Part shown: positions 60,158 to 64,000 of the stretch, piece after piece | Position numbering within the stretch: the first letter of the stretch is position 1 | Layout of the letters: each line of letters opens with the position of its first letter | NCBI GenBank assembly: GCA_965650335.1 | Contig: CBFGOI010000002.1 | Location: 1-64,000 of the forward strand | DNA length: 64,000 bases | Origin: Paradesertivirga sp965650335 | GTDB taxonomy: Bacteria > Bacteroidota > Bacteroidia > Sphingobacteriales > Sphingobacteriaceae | Reading direction: 5' to 3' | The notes under the pieces: model-generated | The model's input: the letters and a program-made list of their open reading frames with translations, nothing else | Database searches by the model: none | What the model was told of the DNA's origin: nothing | Translations under genes and position numbers: made by a program

Positions 60158-62478
60158 TATATTTTTTTTCTGCGACTAAAAATTCCTGTTTTCTTTCTGT
60201 TAAGCAGTTGTTCTTGTTTTGATTGAGCATCTACCACTGCAATGGTAACCATGTTAACAATTTCGCGAACAGAACTTCCCATTTGCAAAACATGAACGGC
60301 TTTATTCAATCCCAATAAAATAGGGCCAACGGCTTCAGCTTCACCAAGCTCTTGTAATAGCTTATATGCAATGTTCCCTGATTCCAGATTTGGAAATACC
60401 AGCGTATTGGCCGGCGCGTCTGAAAGCGTACAAAAAGGGAAGATATCTTTTAGCAGGGAATTGTTTATTGCAAAATTTGCCTGCATCTCGCCGTCAACTG
60501 TAATTTCGGGATGATGTTCATGCAAAATGCGTACAGCTTCTCTTGTTTTATCAGGCACTTCACCTTCATTTGAACCAAAGTTGGAATAGGATAGTATTGC
60601 GATACGCGGATTAATATTGAATTTACGTACTGAGTTATCTAATAAAATCGTAAGATCTACTAATTCTTCGATAGTAGGATTTTTATTTATAGTTGTATCA
60701 CCAAAAAATACAGGTCCCTTTTTGGTTAACATCATATACATTCCTGCCACCCGGTTAACACCTTCTTCAGTTCCTATCACCTGCAGAGCGGGTCTAACCG
60801 TTACTCCATAGTCTTTTGTTAATCCTGAAATCAGGGCATCGGCTTCGCCGAATTCAACCATGCAAGCGCCGTAATAATTTCTGTCGAGTAAAAGTTTTCT
60901 GGCTTCGAATAAGGTGATTCCTTTGCGCTGACGCTTTTTGTAAAGCAGTTGTGCGAACTGCTCAACCTTTGCCAGCTCCTCAGCAGGTTCAATGATCTGT
61001 ACTCCGTCAAGATCAAGCCCCGTTTCTTTTAGAATGGCCTTGATTTTGGCTTTGTTTCCTAATAAAATAGGCCGGGCAATACCTTCATCTTTTACAATCT
61101 GAGCGGCCTTTAAAATTTTATAATGATCGGCTTCTGCGAAGACGATACATTTTGGATCCGACTTCGCTTTGCTGCTTAATCCGCGTAAAAGCGCATCCTC
61201 GGTTCCAAGTCTCCGGTTTAATTCATCGGCGTAAGCTTCCCAATTGCTGATGGTTTTGCGGGCAATTCCTGAGTCAATAGCTGCTTTAGCCACTGCTACG
61301 GAGACCGATGTAATTAGCCTCGGATCCATCGGTTTAGGAATGATATAATCCTTGCCGAAGCTTATATTTTTTTTGTTATTGTACGCCAGGTTTACCGACT
61401 CGGGAACGGTTTTTTTAGCCAGTTCTGCAATTGCTTTAACCGCGGCAATTTTCATTTCTTCGTTGATGCCAGTAGCTCTTACATCCATTGCACCACGAAA
61501 AATGTAGGGGAATCCTAAAACGTTATTAACCTGGTTTGGATAATCCGAACGTCCCGTGGCCATAATTACATCTTTTCTGGCATTAACGGCAAGTTCGTAT
61601 GCAATTTCGGGGTTTGGATTTGCCATGGCGAAAACGATAGGGTTTTTTGCCATCGTTTTAAGCATTTCGGGGCTCAATACATCGGAAGTAGAAAGACCAA
61701 TAAATACATCCGAATCTTTCATCGCCTCGGCAAGTGTATTTATATCCCTGCTAGTCGCGAATTCCGCTTTTATTGGCTCTAGTTTTTCACGGTCTTTACG
61801 AATAACTCCCGACCGGTCAACCATTACCATGTTTTCTTTCAAAGCCCCAAGGCTTACATACAGTCGTGAGCAAGAAATAGCTGCGGCACCGGCACCGTTG
61901 ATTACTATTTTAACTTTATCCAGTTTTTTTCTTTGAATTTCGCAAGCATTGAGAAGGGCGGCTGCGGAAATTATTGCAGTACCGTGCTGATCGTCATGCA
62001 TCACCGGAATGTTCATTTCGGCTTTTAAGCGACGTTCTATTTCAAAACATTCTGGTGCTTTTATATCTTCAAGGTTGATGCCCCCAAAGGTTGGCTCGAG
62101 CGCTTTCACGATCTTTACAAATTCATCAACATCTTTTGTGTTAAGCTCAAGGTCGAACACATCAATATCTGCGAAAATTTTAAATAATAAGCCTTTTCCT
62201 TCCATCACCGGCTTACCGGCTTCGGGTCCGATATCCCCCAACCCAAGCACCGCAGTTCCATTGCTGATCACGGCAACAAGATTTCCTTTTGCGGTATATT
62301 TATAAACGTCATCAACATTATCGGCTATACGGAGACAAGGTTCTGCTACTCCGGGCGAATAAGCTAAAGTAAGATCGCGTTGTGAATTGGTAGGCTTGGT
62401 AGGAACAACTTCTATTTTTCCAGGTCGCCCTTGAGAATGGTAGTCAAGAGCATCCTGTTTACGATTAATTTTACTCAT
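60157..62478 (-). CDS. maeB: NADP-dependent malic enzyme with phosphotransacetylase-like C-terminus
   Basis: A 773-aa cytosolic enzyme. The N-terminal malic domain (about 10-410) has LAYSPGVAEPCLRI, AVLGLGDIGPEAGKPVMEGK, MHDDQHGTAIISAAALL and the dinucleotide site INGAGAAAISCSRL. The C-terminal half (about 430-760) is PTA/PTB-like, with IVFAEADHYKILKA and NFGSNEGEVPDKTREA. In MaeB the PTA-like part is regulatory rather than active. It oxidatively decarboxylates malate to pyruvate. I use the ATG at 62478: the 19-residue upstream extension looks non-family. It is coupled to ruvA by a 1-bp overlap. Confidence 0.93.
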   Translation of the reverse strand: MSKINRKQDALDYHSQGRPGKIEVVPTKPTNSQRDLTLAYSPGVAEPCLRIADNVDDVYKYTAKGNLVAVISNGTAVLGLGDIGPEAGKPVMEGKGLLFKIFADIDVFDLELNTKDVDEFVKIVKALEPTFGGINLEDIKAPECFEIERRLKAEMNIPVMHDDQHGTAIISAAALLNACEIQRKKLDKVKIVINGAGAAAISCSRLYVSLGALKENMVMVDRSGVIRKDREKLEPIKAEFATSRDINTLAEAMKDSDVFIGLSTSDVLSPEMLKTMAKNPIVFAMANPNPEIAYELAVNARKDVIMATGRSDYPNQVNNVLGFPYIFRGAMDVRATGINEEMKIAAVKAIAELAKKTVPESVNLAYNNKKNISFGKDYIIPKPMDPRLITSVSVAVAKAAIDSGIARKTISNWEAYADELNRRLGTEDALLRGLSSKAKSDPKCIVFAEADHYKILKAAQIVKDEGIARPILLGNKAKIKAILKETGLDLDGVQIIEPAEELAKVEQFAQLLYKKRQRKGITLFEARKLLLDRNYYGACMVEFGEADALISGLTKDYGVTVRPALQVIGTEEGVNRVAGMYMMLTKKGPVFFGDTTINKNPTIEELVDLTILLDNSVRKFNINPRIAILSYSNFGSNEGEVPDKTREAVRILHEHHPEITVDGEMQANFAINNSLLKDIFPFCTLSDAPANTLVFPNLESGNIAYKLLQELGEAEAVGPILLGLNKAVHVLQMGSSVREIVNMVTIAVVDAQSKQEQLLNRKKTGIFSRRKKI

Positions 62479-62505
62479 TAGATTTATCGCTTGGTGAGGC
62501 ACCTG

Positions 62506-62535
62506 TAAAATTACGAATCTAATTTTGCGGGGCAA
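62506..62535 (-). promoter_or_regulatory. Candidate maeB promoter
   Basis: The minus strand reads TTG (62533-62535), 19 nt, TAATTTTA (62506-62513). The -7 element has one mismatch. It ends 27 bp before the maeB ATG at 62478 and lies inside the upstream extension, supporting the ATG start. It would drive maeB-ruvA-sprA. Confidence 0.4.
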
Positions 62536-62577
62536 CGGTTTGAGCGAAATAATAAAAGATTTCTCTCTTGGGCTAAA

Positions 62578-63744
62578 TCACCCCTGAATGATCTTTAAAA
62601 CCATTCCGGTTTGTACTGAGTAATGCTTTAACTTGTTTATAATTTTAATTTCTTCTTCGGTGCTGTTAAACTTTTCAGCAATTGAATCCAGCGTATCGCC
62701 TTCTTGTACTCTGTATGAAAAAGATACATCGCGGTGCACATACTTTGACGACTTTGGAAGGTCGCTTGCAGGTACCTGGTAAGAAAGCATTAGGTCGCCC
62801 TCTACAGGTGAAGTCTTCAGCATTTCCTCGCGTAACGCTGTGTATATATATGATTTAATCTCAGGAATAATCAATTTTTTAGGATCGTTTGCTGATCCGC
62901 CGATAATCAGATTTTTGTAGGATGGATTTAAAAGCGCAAGCATATCAATGTCTATGTTCGCTGCTTTTGAAATGCTCCAAAGAGACACTTTTCTATTTAC
63001 AGTAAGGGTATTCGTAAAAATGTTGAGATTTGTTTCTGAAGGGTAAATACCGTGTTTCTTATAGTTGTTCATGATATAAACAGTGGCTATAAAAGACGGC
63101 ACATAGTTTTGCGTTTCTGCAGGCAAGTATTTCCGTATGGCCCAGTAATCCAGGTTTCCGCCCCCGGCATCTTCCCTGGCCCATTTTATTCTGTTATGAC
63201 CGCAATTATATGAAGCAATAGCCAATAACCAGTCGTTATACATTTGGTAGGATTTAAGAAGGTAATCAGCAGCTGCTTCAGAAGCTAAAACCGGATCTTT
63301 TCTTTCGTCAAGAGTGTCGTTAATAGTTAGGCCGTAAATTTTGCCAACGGGTTCAATAAACTGCCATAAGCCAGTTGCACCAACCCACGACTGGGCATTT
63401 GCGTTTAACGAAGATTCTACAACAGATAGGTATTTAAGTTCGGAGGGAAGGCCTTTTTCTTTAAATACACGTTCATATATGGGGAAATAATATTTTGAAA
63501 GACCCAGTACTTTTGAGAAACGCGCTTTTTGAGATGCATACGTTTCAATTAGCCTTTGTACCGGTTCGTTGTATGTAAGAGGAACAGTTTTTTGTAAGTT
63601 TTCGAGGGTCAGGCGGTAAGCAGGGTCGACGGAGGTCGTACTGTTAATTGTAATCTTTTTTTCTGATGCTTTGGTTTCCAGCGAAAATCCCAATAATCCC
63701 ACTCCGCTGAACAAAACCAAAGTATAGGTTAATGCTCTTTTCAT
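62578..63744 (-). CDS. LysM-bearing lytic murein transglycosylase (MltD-like)
   Basis: A 388-aa exported enzyme. A signal peptide spans about 1-27. The SLT/GH23 domain (about 85-225) has the catalytic glutamate in LKYLSVVESSLNANAQSWVG, then GATGLWQFIEPVGKIYGL, and a YNCGHNRIKWA segment. A LysM domain (about 340-388) has FSYRVQEGDTLDSIAEKFNS. It cleaves glycan strands to 1,6-anhydro-MurNAc products, which anmK can recycle. I use the ATG at 63744; the codon before is TTG. It lies 99 bp upstream of maeB on the same strand. Confidence 0.9.
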   Translation of the reverse strand: MKRALTYTLVLFSGVGLLGFSLETKASEKKITINSTTSVDPAYRLTLENLQKTVPLTYNEPVQRLIETYASQKARFSKVLGLSKYYFPIYERVFKEKGLPSELKYLSVVESSLNANAQSWVGATGLWQFIEPVGKIYGLTINDTLDERKDPVLASEAAADYLLKSYQMYNDWLLAIASYNCGHNRIKWAREDAGGGNLDYWAIRKYLPAETQNYVPSFIATVYIMNNYKKHGIYPSETNLNIFTNTLTVNRKVSLWSISKAANIDIDMLALLNPSYKNLIIGGSANDPKKLIIPEIKSYIYTALREEMLKTSPVEGDLMLSYQVPASDLPKSSKYVHRDVSFSYRVQEGDTLDSIAEKFNSTEEEIKIINKLKHYSVQTGMVLKIIQG

Positions 63745-63792
63745 CAATTTTACTAGTTTGGCACCAATGCCGTTAAATATCAGTGCCTTTTA

Positions 63793-64000
63793 CTAAATTA
63801 CCTGTTTTTTTGTTACATTCAAAACGTATTTAGAAAAGGAAAGTAGTTCTGACTCTCCAAAACGTTTCCCAATAAATTGTATACCTATCGGTAAATTCGT
63901 TTTGCTTGTTCCAACAGGCAATGATATTGCCGGAATTCCGGCCAATGAGGCTTGAACAGTGAAGATATCAGCCAGATACATTACCACCGGATCATCTATT
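63793..64000 (-). CDS. gatA: Glutamyl-tRNA(Gln) amidotransferase subunit A, C-terminal part
   Basis: Only the last 68 residues are visible; the frame continues off the right edge. They read DDPVVMYLADIFTVQASLAG, then GIPAISLPVG and GIQFIGKRFGESELL. This is the C-terminal segment of the amidase-signature subunit GatA, with the MYLADIF and AGIPAIS marks. GatCAB converts Glu-tRNA(Gln) to Gln-tRNA(Gln). The gene precedes the lytic transglycosylase by 48 bp on the same strand. Start and catalytic residues lie outside the window. Confidence 0.88.
   Translation of the reverse strand, partial: IDDPVVMYLADIFTVQASLAGIPAISLPVGTSKTNLPIGIQFIGKRFGESELLSFSKYVLNVTKKQVI

Noticed and set aside
1..64000. Mobile element, phage, toxin-antitoxin or defence system
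   Set aside because: No transposase, integrase, recombinase, toxin pair, nuclease cluster or terminal repeat was found; the XRE protein at 44.5 kb has no toxin partner.
1..64000. tRNA, rRNA or riboswitch
   Set aside because: No cloverleaf with a CCA-type end and no riboswitch core that I could recognise in the gaps; a covariance search would be needed to be sure.

Overview
The window looks like chromosomal DNA of a Gram-negative Bacteroidota, most likely Sphingobacteriaceae (Pedobacter/Mucilaginibacter-like). The reasons are three type IX secretion (T9SS)/gliding genes (gldJ, porV, sprA), a reg_prop/Y_Y_Y hybrid histidine kinase, futalosine-pathway menaquinone genes, weak or absent Shine-Dalgarno sequences, several TTG/GTG starts, and promoters of the Bacteroidota type (TTTG, about 20 nt, TAnnTTTG). 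The DNA is AT-rich and gene-dense. I saw no insertion sequence, prophage, CRISPR array, tRNA or rRNA, and no block of foreign composition.

Layout. (1) 1-7.7 kb is a surface-polysaccharide region: a very large secreted modular protein (pectate-lyase-like beta-helix, BACON-like, Ig-like and PA14 domains; its C-terminus is off the left edge), divergent from a WcaI-type glycosyltransferase, followed on the other strand by LytR-CpsA-Psr and CpsB/YwqE-type proteins. (2) 7.8-22.5 kb is envelope and protease genes: a CtpA protease, a CsbD-like protein, a beta-barrel protein, a lipoprotein, anmK divergent from a NagX/HGSNAT-like membrane protein, an M16 protease and a 1427-aa hybrid sensor kinase. (3) 22.6-27.6 kb on the minus strand holds a GHL10 hydrolase, a glycosyltransferase and a GH1-like/RmlD fusion. 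(4) 27.9-37.3 kb holds a coiled-coil membrane protein, a giant NtrY-like kinase, fabD, queD-folE and an mqnB-mqnD-hldD operon. (5) 37.3-49.1 kb holds gldJ divergent from porV-ispF, a LolC/E-like permease with a metallo-hydrolase, comM, an XRE regulator, an orphan LytS-type kinase, lutB and a lipoprotein. (6) 49.1-64 kb is almost all minus strand: feoA-feoB-SprT-like; gcvH-vanZ-small lipoprotein; maeB-ruvA-sprA; a LysM lytic transglycosylase; and the C-terminus of gatA.

How the genes work together. SprA (translocon), PorV (shuttle) and GldJ (lipoprotein linked to the T9SS/gliding machinery) would export large proteins such as the one at the left edge, although the C-terminal sorting signal of that protein is not visible. 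WcaI, LCP, CpsB/YwqE and HldD point to exopolysaccharide or LPS assembly. AnmK, the NagX-like protein and the lytic transglycosylase fit peptidoglycan turnover and salvage. Most of the window is conserved housekeeping and envelope biology. No wholly new system stands out, but the second-look items include a GH1-RmlD fusion operon, a 43-aa lipoprotein hidden behind vanZ, two matching promoters, and a gldJ/porV divergence with no porU between.
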